The notes under the pieces: generated by a model
Databases searched by the model: none
What the model saw: the letters and a program-made list of their open reading frames with translations, nothing else
What the model was told of the DNA's origin: nothing
Shown: one piece after another, positions 34,238 through 42,764 of the stretch
How positions within the stretch are numbered: the first letter of the stretch is position 1
Layout of the letters: every line of letters starts with the position of its first letter
NCBI GenBank assembly: GCA_035402985.1
Contig: DAONEH010000001.1
Span: forward strand, 1-64,000
Length of the DNA: 64,000 bases
Origin: GCA-002840305 sp035402985
GTDB taxonomy: Bacteria; Patescibacteriota; Patescibacteriia; Patescibacteriales; UBA12465
Direction of reading: 5' to 3'
Position numbers and translations under genes: made by a program

Positions 34238-34790
34238 ACGGGCTTCCTTTTAATTTAATTATTGGAGATAAAAATATATTAGATATAAAATTATTTTTTT
34301 CTTTGATTTTTTTAACAATTTCTTGACTACTGTAAATATGATAATTTATCTCTCTAGCAATTTTCCCTTCTAACGAACTTATCATGGTAATAAGGGCGTC
34401 TTGGTTTATATTTCCAATCAACATTAAATCAATATCGCTATTATTATTTTCTGTTCCCTTGGCTATTGATCCAAAAATAAAAGCACATTCAACATTATCA
34501 AGTTTATCAACTAACTTTTTCAATTCATTTTCTAAACCAGATGTTTTTGAAATAATGCTTTTTATTTCTTCATAAAGCGGGTGTTCTTTATTTAATCTAA
34601 AAAAACGCATATTCCCGCGACGCTCATCTAATAATATCTTATCTTCCACTAAATTATCTAAATATTTTTGATAATGGCTTGGCTCTTTATTTAGATTTTT
34701 AGCGATTTCTCTAAAATAGTATTCTTTGTCTGGATTTTTAAAAAATAACTCCATGATTTCTCCGCCGCCCTTTTTTAAAAAATTTAGCAT
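34203..34790 (-). CDS. Winged-helix MNT nucleotidyltransferase (HEPN partner)
   Basis: 195 residues. The N-terminal winged helix-turn-helix (about 13-70: 'YYFREIAKNLNKEPSHYQKYL') is followed by a minimal nucleotidyltransferase with the intact motif 'GSIAKGTENNNSDIDL', including both metal-binding Asp residues. Known MNT proteins AMPylate or otherwise neutralise their HEPN partner; the HTH suggests that it also represses its own promoter. The annotated ATG is at 34790; an in-frame ATG at 34754 has GGAG five bases before it and is a good alternative start. It is the first gene of the island operon. Confidence 0.78.
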   Translation of the reverse strand: MLNFLKKGGGEIMELFFKNPDKEYYFREIAKNLNKEPSHYQKYLDNLVEDKILLDERRGNMRFFRLNKEHPLYEEIKSIISKTSGLENELKKLVDKLDNVECAFIFGSIAKGTENNNSDIDLMLIGNINQDALITMISSLEGKIAREINYHIYSSQEIVKKIKEKNNFISNIFLSPIIKLKGSPYDFTRDSNIIK

Positions 34791-34820
34791 AAAATATGTT
34801 TAATAATTATTCCTGGTTAT

Positions 34821-34849
34821 ATTATACACGATTTATATACAATTGTACA
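34821..34849 (-). promoter_or_regulatory. Promoter and operator of the HEPN/MNT island
   Basis: TGTACA (34849-34844), a 17-base spacer and a perfect TATAAT (34826-34821), with a start expected near 34814. The palindrome TACAATTGTA (34838-34847) spans the -35 edge and is a natural operator for the winged-helix protein encoded just downstream. Confidence 0.55.
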
Positions 34850-34916
34850 TACTTTTTATACGATGGTTAATATTCGTCAATAATTACACGTTTATCAAGA
34901 AAAAAATTAAATTATC

Positions 34917-34985
34917 CTAAAATTTCCGCCCACTTCTCAATTCCCACAATAATCTCACTAAAATTTTGATAAATCTCGGAGCGTA
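34917..34985 (-). other. Possible coding remnant at the right edge of the island
   Basis: Within the 198-base gap between the MNT gene and the large membrane protein, the minus strand reads as 22 coding-like residues, 'SEIYQNFSEIIVGIEKWAEI' plus LG, before TAA at 34919-34917. There is no start codon; the frame is closed upstream by TAA at 34997-34995. It may be the tail of a deleted gene or spurious. The rest of the gap holds the island promoter. Confidence 0.25.
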
Positions 34986-34988
34986 GGA

Positions 34989-36917
34989 CTACTTAATAAA
35001 TCTAAAAATATAAAGTTTACCCTCATCAATACTATAATAATCATCAGCTACTGCTTTCATTTCTTCAATTATTTTATCAAAAGCCCACCAATAATCATTA
35101 ACGACTACTAAACATTCATCCGCTCCAGTTTTATCTAATAAGTCCTTAGCTAATTCTTTATCAGGATTAGCTATTATTTTTAAATAATAATCATATAATA
35201 ATCCACCAGTTTGAACCGAATAATAAAACCAAGAATCATAATAACGTTTAAAACCATATTCTTTGATAGCGGCTGCCCCCACCTGCTGATTAGCTAAAAC
35301 TATATAATTATCATTAATTTTATGCTCTTCAATATGTTTAACAGTTGAAAAATCGGATTGAGACACAGAAAAAGATCGAGAATTAAAATAATTATCTTTA
35401 CGTGGATAATTAAGATATAAAGAAACAAGACATAGGACACCAAGAAATATTAATAATATAATTTTAAATATTCTAGCTTCCTTCTCTATTTTTTTTAATA
35501 AACAAACAAACATATCATAAAAAACTGGAACTAAAAATAAGAAAGAAATTATTAAAATCCGCTTAGCATAAGAATCTTTATCCACGGCACTTAAAAAAGG
35601 AAAATCAATAAAAGAACTCAATATATAAGAAAATATTAAAGCTAAAGAATTAAAAAAGAAAATTTTTAATTCCGGACGACCTTTTTTAAAAACAAAAAAG
35701 GTTATTATGATAAACAATAATAATAGCCACCAATTATTATTAGAACCAAAAAAATAAATAAAATTAAGAAATATATTTTCTTGTCCTAAAAAATTAAAAG
35801 ACCATTTTGAAAAATCAAAACTTCCAATTGAAAAACGTCCACCAATTATAATTAAAAGAATTGGTAAAATAATAATTTGTCCTAAATAACTTAAAATTTT
35901 ACCTAATTTTAAAAATTTAATTGGTATTCTACTTGTTTCTAATTTATTTAAAAATAATATAAAAACAAAAATAATGGCTGGAATACCAGCTAAGGGATGA
36001 ATAAAAAATATACTTAAAGCTATGGAGAATAAAAAAATAAAATTATACCGATTAGCAATAAAGTATTTATTAAATGAAAACAATATTAAAATAATCAGGA
36101 ATAAAAAAGATAAATTTTGTGGAACGGTATAAGTAAAAATAGAAAATGGTAATAATAAAAAGATTATTAAAGGCCAAATTATTTTATTATACCCTCTGTT
36201 TCTAAAATTAAACCAAAAAGTTAGAGGAATTAAAATAGCTGATAATACTGGTACTAATAATTTATTTATTAAACCAATTGATAAAGGTAAAATTTTAAAA
36301 AGCGATAATTCTAAAACATATTGACCTATATAATAAATTGTTTTAGGCTCAATTAAACCAGTTGACAAAATATCAATCATGGCTCGCTCATGAAGAAGTT
36401 GATCATAACCAAAAGCTATTTTATAAATAAAAACAGAAATAGAAAAAAATAAAAAATACCATAAAATTATAAAAAGATAAGACCAAGAGTTTTTTTGATA
36501 AAAACTTAAAAATATTAATCCAATTAAAAGACCAATTAATACCCAAAAATACCAAGGAAGAAAAAACCAGGGTGAAGCTATAGCTCCTAAACTTCCAGCT
36601 TTAAACAATACAAAAAACAAATAAGCAAAAATAATAAAGATACCAGCTGAAATAATTATTTTTAATCCTTTATTTTTTTTCTTTAAAGTATCTAACTCTA
36701 TTTTATCAATTTCTTGCTGATTAGGACGAGAAATGATAAAATATATAAACAGACCAGTAAAAAATAAGGCTAAAATTAAAGAAATTAAAGCTGTTAAATT
36801 ATTAAAACGATAAAAATAATAAATAATTGAAGCGTTATTTATAAACAACGATAAAAATAATAATCCAATTATTAACCAATTTCTTTTGCTATAATGTAAT
36901 ATTTTATTAATAGTCAT
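34989..36917 (-). CDS. Polytopic membrane protein, possible GT-C glycosyltransferase or polymerase
   Basis: 642 residues with about a dozen membrane helices from residue 15 to about 510, then a soluble tail containing 'FSVSQSDFSTVKHIEEH'. An early outside loop reads 'FGYDQLLHERAMIDIL', which recalls the acidic first loop of GT-C enzymes. The ATG at 36917 (MTINKILHYSKRN) is preferred over a start 27 codons upstream, because the longer form would overlap the divergent GT4 gene. Its neighbours are glycosyltransferases, so a role in polysaccharide or protein glycosylation is inferred. Confidence 0.6.
   Translation of the reverse strand: MTINKILHYSKRNWLIIGLLFLSLFINNASIIYYFYRFNNLTALISLILALFFTGLFIYFIISRPNQQEIDKIELDTLKKKNKGLKIIISAGIFIIFAYLFFVLFKAGSLGAIASPWFFLPWYFWVLIGLLIGLIFLSFYQKNSWSYLFIILWYFLFFSISVFIYKIAFGYDQLLHERAMIDILSTGLIEPKTIYYIGQYVLELSLFKILPLSIGLINKLLVPVLSAILIPLTFWFNFRNRGYNKIIWPLIIFLLLPFSIFTYTVPQNLSFLFLIILILFSFNKYFIANRYNFIFLFSIALSIFFIHPLAGIPAIIFVFILFLNKLETSRIPIKFLKLGKILSYLGQIIILPILLIIIGGRFSIGSFDFSKWSFNFLGQENIFLNFIYFFGSNNNWWLLLLFIIITFFVFKKGRPELKIFFFNSLALIFSYILSSFIDFPFLSAVDKDSYAKRILIISFLFLVPVFYDMFVCLLKKIEKEARIFKIILLIFLGVLCLVSLYLNYPRKDNYFNSRSFSVSQSDFSTVKHIEEHKINDNYIVLANQQVGAAAIKEYGFKRYYDSWFYYSVQTGGLLYDYYLKIIANPDKELAKDLLDKTGADECLVVVNDYWWAFDKIIEEMKAVADDYYSIDEGKLYIFRFIK
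36887..36895 (+). promoter_or_regulatory. Extended -10 promoter for the two plus-strand GT4 genes
   Basis: TGCTATAAT is a perfect TGn-extended -10 box, with a start expected near 36902 and a leader of about 39 bases to the ATG at 36941. It lies inside the first codons of the divergent membrane-protein gene. No -35 box is evident, as allowed for extended -10 promoters. Confidence 0.5.
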
Positions 36918-36940
36918 ACTTATATAATATACCATAATAT

Positions 36941-38044
36941 ATGAAAATTGCCCAAGTAGTTTGTGTTTACCCACCCTATGCCGGTGGAATTGGAACATCA
37001 GCCCAAAAATTACAAAAAATATTATCTGACCAACACGAAGTTTTTGTTTTTACCCCAATTAATAAAAATAAAAATAATAATAATTTGGAAAATAATATCA
37101 TTCGATTAAAACCAAGCTTAAAATTAGGCCATGGAGCCATCCTTTGTTCCCTACTTAAAAAACTAAAAAACTTTGATTTAATATATTTTCATTATCCTTT
37201 TTTTGGCACCGGAATAATAATATGGTTATTTAAAATTTTTAATCCTCAAAAAAAACTAATTATCCAATACCACATGGATGTTAGACAAAAAAATATTATT
37301 TATAAAATATTGAGTTGGCCTGAAGAAATTATTAAAAAATCATTATTTAAAAAAGCTGATTTAATAATAGTAGCTTCTTTAGATTATATTAAACACAGTA
37401 AAATAAAAAATATTTATCAAAAATATCAATCTAAATTTAAAGAAATTCCTTTTTCCGTTGATACTAATAAATTTAAACCAAATACTAATCAAATAATAAA
37501 AGATAATATTATATTATTTGTAGGAGGATTAGACAAAGCTCATTATTTTAAAGGAGTTGATATTTTAATTCAGGCGGTTAATTTAATTAAAGATCAAGAT
37601 TATATATTAAAAATAGCTGGTACTGGTCAATTAGCTAAGGATTATAAAAAATTAACTCAGGAATTAAAAATTGATAATAAAGTAATATTTTTAGGAAAAC
37701 TTAATGAAAATGAATTAATAGCAAATTATCAAAATGCCAAAGTTTTAGTTTTGCCATCTATTAATAATAATGAAGCTTTTGGTATTGTTTTGATAGAAGC
37801 GATGGCTTGTGGTACTCCCGTTATTGCTTCTAATTTACCTGGGGTTCGTTTAGTGTTTGAAGATAAAATATCAGGTTTCCAAACAGAAGTAAAAAATATT
37901 ATTGATTTAAAAAATAAACTAGAAATTATTTTAGCTGATGATATTTCTCTTAACATGGGCCAAAAAGCTCAGCAATTGGTTAAAGAAAAATATTCTGATA
38001 TAGTAGTAAGTTCTAAAATACTAAATTTAATAAATTCTTTATGA
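36941..38044 (+). CDS. GT4-family glycosyltransferase
   Basis: 367 residues, GT-B fold. It opens 'VCVYPPYAGGIGTSAQKLQ'; the donor domain has 'FVGGLDKAHYFKGVDILI', 'AGTGQLAKDY' and the E-x7-E region 'NNEAFGIVLIEAMACGTPVIAS'. It ends in an ATGA overlap with the next glycosyltransferase, so the pair is translationally coupled and probably acts in one glycan pathway. The sugar is unknown. Confidence 0.9.
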   Translation: MKIAQVVCVYPPYAGGIGTSAQKLQKILSDQHEVFVFTPINKNKNNNNLENNIIRLKPSLKLGHGAILCSLLKKLKNFDLIYFHYPFFGTGIIIWLFKIFNPQKKLIIQYHMDVRQKNIIYKILSWPEEIIKKSLFKKADLIIVASLDYIKHSKIKNIYQKYQSKFKEIPFSVDTNKFKPNTNQIIKDNIILFVGGLDKAHYFKGVDILIQAVNLIKDQDYILKIAGTGQLAKDYKKLTQELKIDNKVIFLGKLNENELIANYQNAKVLVLPSINNNEAFGIVLIEAMACGTPVIASNLPGVRLVFEDKISGFQTEVKNIIDLKNKLEIILADDISLNMGQKAQQLVKEKYSDIVVSSKILNLINSL

Positions 38045-39177
38045 AAATAGCTATTATAAATAATCTATATCAACCATATAATAAAGGTGGGGCTGAAAAA
38101 AATTGTCAAAAATTAATAAATGAAGCTCAGGCTCAAGGTCATGATTGTTTTATTATCACCACTAAACCCAAAAAAGAAACTAAAATAAATTATGATCCTC
38201 GAACCTATTATTTACCCTCTAATTATTATTTCTTAAAAAAAACTACTATTATTTATCGCCTATTTTGGCAAATAGCTAATATTTTTAATTTTTTTCGAGG
38301 TCCACAATTAAAAAAAATATTAATAACCGAAAAACCAGATATAATTATTACTCATAATTTAATGGGTATTGGCATAAGAAGTTTTAAAATTATAAAAAAA
38401 TTAAAAATAAAACAAATACATATTCTTCATGATATTCAATTATTTTATCCTTCTGGTTTAATGTTTTATGGACAAGAAAAAAAAGTAAATTCATTACCAG
38501 CTAAACTTTATCAACTAATTAATCGAAATTTAGTGGGTTCACCTGATTTAATTGTGTCACCCTCTAAGTGGTTACTTACCGAACATACAAAAAGAAAATT
38601 CTTTGAATCTAGTCATAAAATTATTTTAAAAAATCCAGTAGATAATACTAGAGAAAATAATATTGAAAGAAATATACCAAAGAATAAATATACTTTTTTA
38701 TTTATTGGCCAAATTGAATTACATAAAGGTATATTATTTTTAATTAATACTTTTAAAAAAATACCTAATGATAATATAATATTAAATATAGTTGGCCAGG
38801 GTAGTTTATTAAATCAAGCTAAAAAAATAGCTCAAACTGATAAAAGAATTAATTTTTTAGGTTTTAATAATGATATTGAAATAGAACAATTAAAAACTAG
38901 TGATTGTTTAATAGTTCCCTCCTGGTGTTATGAAAATTCACCAACCGTTATTTATAATGCTTTAAATTATAATCTACCAATCATTGCTTCTAATTTAGGT
39001 GGTATTCCAGAATTATTTACCAATCAATCAGGTTTATTATTTACACCTAAAGACGAGTTAGATTTAATAAATAAAATAAACGAATATTTAAATAATCCTA
39101 CTTCTTTTATTTATAATAAAAAACCGGTTGAAACCGGTTATTTAACAGAAATATTAAAAAATATATCTAGAGATTAA
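38041..39177 (+). CDS. GT4-family glycosyltransferase
   Basis: 378 residues, GT-B fold. 'NNLYQPYNKGGAEKNCQKL' is the typical acceptor-side glycine loop; 'FLFIGQIELHKGILFLI', 'VGQGSLLNQA' and 'VPSWCYENSPTVIYNAL' form the donor site. It begins inside the stop codon of the preceding gene. Its end overlaps the convergent hisS by 11 bases, and the hisS terminator lies within its coding sequence. Confidence 0.9.
   Translation: MKIAIINNLYQPYNKGGAEKNCQKLINEAQAQGHDCFIITTKPKKETKINYDPRTYYLPSNYYFLKKTTIIYRLFWQIANIFNFFRGPQLKKILITEKPDIIITHNLMGIGIRSFKIIKKLKIKQIHILHDIQLFYPSGLMFYGQEKKVNSLPAKLYQLINRNLVGSPDLIVSPSKWLLTEHTKRKFFESSHKIILKNPVDNTRENNIERNIPKNKYTFLFIGQIELHKGILFLINTFKKIPNDNIILNIVGQGSLLNQAKKIAQTDKRINFLGFNNDIEIEQLKTSDCLIVPSWCYENSPTVIYNALNYNLPIIASNLGGIPELFTNQSGLLFTPKDELDLINKINEYLNNPTSFIYNKKPVETGYLTEILKNISRD
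39118..39139 (-). terminator. Terminator of hisS inside the convergent GT4 gene
   Basis: On the minus strand AACCGG (39139-39134) pairs with CCGGTT (39127-39122) around a six-base loop and runs into TTTTTT (39123-39118). It lies about 28 bases after the hisS stop codon. The same bases encode part of the last 20 codons of the plus-strand GT4 protein. Confidence 0.6.
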
Positions 39178-40441
39178 TAATTTTCTCCTCACCACTTAGC
39201 ATATCTTTAATTTTATAAACACCTTTCTTTTTCTCATCTTCACCTAAAATAATAACTTGAGTAATTTTATTTTTATCCGCATATTCTAAAGCTCGAGAAA
39301 TTTTAGTAATACTTAAACCAAGCTCAACACGATAATTATCTCGGCGTAATTTTTTAGCTAATAAAAAAACATCATTTTTTAAATCTTCACTAAGTAATGG
39401 TAAATAATAATAATCTTGTTTTAAGTTTATACTTGGTAAAATATTCCAAGATTCTAAGAATAATTTAAAAGTCTCATCACCCGGAGCAAAACCAATAGCT
39501 GGAAAATCTTTAACTCCAAAAAGATTAGATAAACTATTATAACGACCACCACCAAACATGGCTCGATTATTATCGGGATGTTTATCGAATAATTCAAAAA
39601 CTAAACCATCATAATAGTCAAAACCACGAATAACAGCCGAATCAAATTCAACATAATCTTTATAGCCTAAGCTATTTAATTGAGAAATTATATTTTTTAA
39701 GAATATAAAACCAAAACATGTTTTTAATTCTTTTATTTTATCAACTAAATCATCTAAATCAGAAGCTTTAATAAATTTTAAAATTTTATCGATTTGTTCA
39801 TTTTTCAAACCTATTTCTTCCATGCTTTTTATTAATTCATCACCTGACATTTTATTATATTTATCCATTAATCTCATGGTAGGAGTTTTTTGATCATCTT
39901 TTATTTTAATAATATCAAATAAAGAATTTATCAAACCTCGATGATTTATTTTTAAAACAAAAGAATTTTTAGGTGGATTAAAAGCTAAAACTAAATCAAT
40001 AGCCAATTGTAAAATTTCTAAATCAGCTAATTCCCCACTCTCACTAAAAATATCACAATTTAATTGCCAAAATTCACGATTACGACCTCGTTGTGGTTTT
40101 TCATTTCTAATAAAATTAGCAATAGAAAAAAGTTTTAAAGGTTTAGAGACAGTATTATAAGTCTTAGAAACCATTCGAACAACACTTGGAGTCATTTCTG
40201 GTCTAATAGCTAATTCTCGACCTCCCTGATCAACAAAAACCATTAATTCTTTCTGACCTAAATCCCCGCCTGATTTAGCTCGATAAATATCAGCATTTTC
40301 AAGTAATGGGGTTAAATATTCAATAAAACCAAAAGACTTACAAACTTGGCGCCAAGTATTAAAAATATAATTACGAGTAGCCATCTCCTCTGGCATCCAA
40401 TCACAAGTTCCTTTTATTTCTTGGTTAGAAATATTTTTCAT
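39167..40441 (-). CDS. hisS: Histidyl-tRNA synthetase
   Basis: A class II synthetase of 424 residues. Motif 2 is 'RNEKPQRGRNREFWQLN', which here carries an extra basic stretch; the histidine-specific sites 'VIRGFDYYDGLVFEL' and 'MFGGGRYNSL' are present, and motif 3 is in 'GFAPGDETFKLFL'. The C-terminal anticodon domain ('RRDNYRVELGLS') is complete. It lies 16 bases after the RmlD-like gene. Confidence 0.96.
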   Translation of the reverse strand: MKNISNQEIKGTCDWMPEEMATRNYIFNTWRQVCKSFGFIEYLTPLLENADIYRAKSGGDLGQKELMVFVDQGGRELAIRPEMTPSVVRMVSKTYNTVSKPLKLFSIANFIRNEKPQRGRNREFWQLNCDIFSESGELADLEILQLAIDLVLAFNPPKNSFVLKINHRGLINSLFDIIKIKDDQKTPTMRLMDKYNKMSGDELIKSMEEIGLKNEQIDKILKFIKASDLDDLVDKIKELKTCFGFIFLKNIISQLNSLGYKDYVEFDSAVIRGFDYYDGLVFELFDKHPDNNRAMFGGGRYNSLSNLFGVKDFPAIGFAPGDETFKLFLESWNILPSINLKQDYYYLPLLSEDLKNDVFLLAKKLRRDNYRVELGLSITKISRALEYADKNKITQVIILGEDEKKKGVYKIKDMLSGEEKIINL

Positions 40442-40457
40442 ATTTTTATTTATAATT

Positions 40458-41378
40458 TTATTTATAATTTGTAATATATTCTTTTAAAGCCTCTTTCCAG
40501 GATCTAAGTGGCGGTAATTTGGTATTAGCTAAAACTGAATATTTTGGTCGTTTAGCTGGTCGAGGAAAATTTTCTGATAATACCGGCTTTATCTTTATAC
40601 TAATTTTTTTTAATTTAAACAACTCCGAAGCAGCATCATACCAAATAGCTGGTTCACTATTTCTAACATGATAAATACCAAATTCTAAATTATTTTCTAA
40701 AATTTCTCTAATTTGTCGAGCTAAATCAGGTGTATAAGTAAAACAACTTAATTCCTCATTAACCACACTTATTTCTTTTTTCCCAGAAGCCATTTTTAAT
40801 ATTTGATCAAAAAAATTTTCCTTAGACATTGGCGAGGCTCCTTTAGGTCCAAAAGGTTTAGAAGTTCTAATTATATAATATTTTAATTTTTTATCAACCA
40901 ATTTTAATACTTCATCTTCTCCTAACATTTTAGTTTGACCATATTTATTAACCGGACATCTATGAGCCTCTTCGGTAAAACCACCTCTTTCTTTTATTTT
41001 TAAAAATTCCTCTTGGCTATCATCATTTTTTTGACAAATATCTCCACCAAAAACATAATTACTCGACATCTGAATAAAAATAGATTCAGTAGCTAATGCT
41101 GTTTGAGCTAAATATTTAATAGCTTTAACATTAATTTTATAAGCCATTTCAAATTCTTCTGTTAATTCCTCACATTTATCAACCGAATTATAACCAATGG
41201 CATTAATAATAATATCTGGTTTAATTTTTTTTATCTTAGAAATTATTAAATTAGGTTCTAATAAATTAGATTCCCTGTAATCATAAGCCAAAACTTGATA
41301 ATTATCTGAATTAGAAAATTCTTTAACTAATTGGCTCCCTAAATTACCGGTCGAACCTAAAATTAATACTTTTTTCAT
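40458..41378 (-). CDS. RmlD-like dTDP-4-dehydrorhamnose reductase family protein
   Basis: A 306-residue short-chain dehydrogenase. The Rossmann loop is 'ILGSTGNLGSQLVKEF', the substrate region 'NAIGYNSVDKCEE' and 'SSNYVFGG', and the catalytic pair is in 'YGQTKMLGE' (YxxxK). RmlD makes dTDP-L-rhamnose; relatives such as SDRs acting on other nucleotide sugars are possible. No rmlA, rmlB or rmlC is in the window. The neighbours are glycosyltransferases. Confidence 0.82.
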   Translation of the reverse strand: MKKVLILGSTGNLGSQLVKEFSNSDNYQVLAYDYRESNLLEPNLIISKIKKIKPDIIINAIGYNSVDKCEELTEEFEMAYKINVKAIKYLAQTALATESIFIQMSSNYVFGGDICQKNDDSQEEFLKIKERGGFTEEAHRCPVNKYGQTKMLGEDEVLKLVDKKLKYYIIRTSKPFGPKGASPMSKENFFDQILKMASGKKEISVVNEELSCFTYTPDLARQIREILENNLEFGIYHVRNSEPAIWYDAASELFKLKKISIKIKPVLSENFPRPAKRPKYSVLANTKLPPLRSWKEALKEYITNYK

Positions 41379-41407
41379 GGAAAAATCAATAAATTATTAC
41401 TAAATAT

Positions 41408-41416
41408 ATTATACCA
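41408..41416 (-). promoter_or_regulatory. Extended -10 promoter for rmlD-like/hisS
   Basis: TGGTATAAT (41416-41408) is a TGn-extended perfect -10, with a weak TTTATT 17 bases upstream (41436-41431). The expected start near 41401 leaves a leader of about 23 bases. Confidence 0.5.
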
Positions 41417-41528
41417 TATTTATTGGGATAAATAAAAACATATGTATTAAAATAACTTGCTTTTTAAAAAATAATATGCTTAGATTATATAATAAATTAG
41501 TCCTTTTAAAAAACCAAAAAAATAAAAC

Positions 41529-42164
41529 ATGAAAAAAAATAAAAAATGGATAATACCAATTATCCTAGCTATAATTACGGTTTTAATATACTCCGTAATT
41601 TACGTAATAACAAAAAAAATTCCAACAACCAATGCCATAAGAATTTTCTCGCCAAACAATGTGTGGTGGGATTGGCCAATCTATTTTTTCCTACCATTCT
41701 CCTATTATTGGATTTTTGATGCCATTTTTATATTTATTTTTTCATTTTTATTGATAAATAAATTTAATGACATTAAAAAAACAAAAAATAGTACTATTCG
41801 ACTCTTTAAAAAAGAAATTGATGTTACTTATAAAGATCAAATCTTTTTAATTTTTACATTTTTTTCTTTTGGAATAATTATTGGTGCTATAAGCTTTTTT
41901 TATCTAGGCTTACTAGCCAAAATAATTGCTGCTGTAATTTTAGGGATAATAACCGGATTCTTTCTTTATAATAATTCCGGTAATGGTTTTGAACCAAGCC
42001 TTATTTCTCTAGCCGGATTATTTTTTGGCTTAGGTGTTGGTTTGTGCCCACCTAGCAATTTTGGTTTTCCCTTATTATCAGCAATTATATTTTATTATAT
42101 ATTTCTACTTGGTTTTTTAATAAAAACCTCCGTGCTCTGTAAGTATAATAATAAAAAAACCTAG
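41529..42164 (+). CDS. Polytopic membrane protein of unknown function
   Basis: 211 residues, not recognised. About six hydrophobic segments: roughly 8-28, 52-78, 103-128, 128-148, 160-182 and 186-205. The loop after the first helix contains 'FSPNNVWWDWPIYFF'. There are no charged catalytic signatures. It stands alone between a divergent gene and rpmE and is followed by a clear terminator. Confidence 0.5.
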   Translation: MKKNKKWIIPIILAIITVLIYSVIYVITKKIPTTNAIRIFSPNNVWWDWPIYFFLPFSYYWIFDAIFIFIFSFLLINKFNDIKKTKNSTIRLFKKEIDVTYKDQIFLIFTFFSFGIIIGAISFFYLGLLAKIIAAVILGIITGFFLYNNSGNGFEPSLISLAGLFFGLGVGLCPPSNFGFPLLSAIIFYYIFLLGFLIKTSVLCKYNNKKT

Positions 42165-42187
42165 ATAATCAAAAAACCTAGACAATC
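42154..42187. repeat. Two adjacent 17-base repeats
   Basis: AAAAAACCTAGATAATC (42154-42170) is followed directly by a copy with one change, T to C (42171-42187). The first copy contains the stop codon of the membrane-protein gene. It looks like a local tandem duplication just before the terminator. Confidence 0.7.
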
Positions 42188-42200
42188 AAGAGTTAGAAAA

Positions 42201-42225
42201 GGAAGATAAATATCTTCCTTTTTTT
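42201..42225 (+). terminator. Intrinsic terminator after the membrane-protein gene
   Basis: GGAAGAT (42201-42207) pairs with ATCTTCC (42212-42218) around a four-base loop, followed by seven T (42219-42225). A stretch of A precedes the stem. Confidence 0.85.
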
Positions 42226-42310
42226 ATTTTATTCAAAAAATATAAATTTTTATTTTATTTTAAAAATACAAGCTTTTTATTTTAAAAATATAACAAAAAT
42301 ATACTAAACC

Positions 42311-42339
42311 TTGATTTATTTTTATCATTATGATAATAT
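42311..42339 (+). promoter_or_regulatory. Promoter for rpmE-prfA-prmC
   Basis: TTGATT (42311-42316), a 17-base spacer and TAATAT (42334-42339) preceded by TGA, an extended -10. The expected start near 42346 gives a leader of about 78 bases before rpmE. The rest of the 259-base gap (42165-42423) holds the repeat, the terminator and A/T-rich sequence. Confidence 0.6.
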
Positions 42340-42423
42340 CAAACTAACCATAAACTTAGATGGTTTTTTATAATTATTGAGGAATATCGTAAAATTTGAC
42401 GAAATTACCTTAAACAAGCAAAT

Positions 42424-42696
42424 ATGAAAAAAAATATTCATCCTAAATATAATGACAAAGTAAAAGTCACTTGCGCTTGTGGTTATACTTTTGTTACCGG
42501 ATCAACTGATCCTGAAATAAAAACTGAACTTTGTTCTAATTGTCATCCTTTCTATACTGGTAAACAAAAATTAGTTGATACCGCTAATCGAGTTGGTAAA
42601 TTTAAGGCTAAATTAGAAAAAAAAGATGATACTAAAAAGGGAAAAACTGCTAAACGAGTAGCTAAATCAAAAAAACAAATTGAAAAAAATAAATAA
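42424..42696 (+). CDS. rpmE: 50S ribosomal protein L31 with a basic C-terminal tail
   Basis: 90 residues. 'NIHPKYNDKVKVTCACGYTF' and 'LCSNCHPFYTGKQKLVDTA' are the family core. Four cysteines (CxC near 17-19, Cx2C near 37-40) make the zinc-containing form. After the core (about 70 residues in E. coli) a Lys-rich tail of about 25 residues follows. It precedes prfA, a common pairing. Confidence 0.95.
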   Translation: MKKNIHPKYNDKVKVTCACGYTFVTGSTDPEIKTELCSNCHPFYTGKQKLVDTANRVGKFKAKLEKKDDTKKGKTAKRVAKSKKQIEKNK

Positions 42697-42713
42697 CATA
42701 AGATAGTATAAAT

Positions 42714-42740
42714 AAAAGCGCCATATTTGGTGCTTTTATA
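42714..42740 (+). terminator. Hairpin between rpmE and prfA
   Basis: AAAAGCGCCA (42714-42723) pairs with TGGTGCTTTT (42728-42737), one G-U, with a four-base loop, followed by ATATT. It is a weak terminator or attenuator that would let part of the transcription pass into prfA. No separate prfA promoter was found in the 27 bases that remain. Confidence 0.6.
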
Positions 42741-42764
42741 TTACCAAAAAACAAAAAAAACATT

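Noticed and set aside
36918..36998. Longer start for the large membrane protein (36998)
   Set aside because: The added 27 residues would overlap the divergent GT4 gene and do not resemble a signal or membrane segment; the ATG at 36917 fits better.
42154..42187. Possible CRISPR or repeat array
   Set aside because: Only two adjacent copies of 17 bases without spacers; a local duplication.
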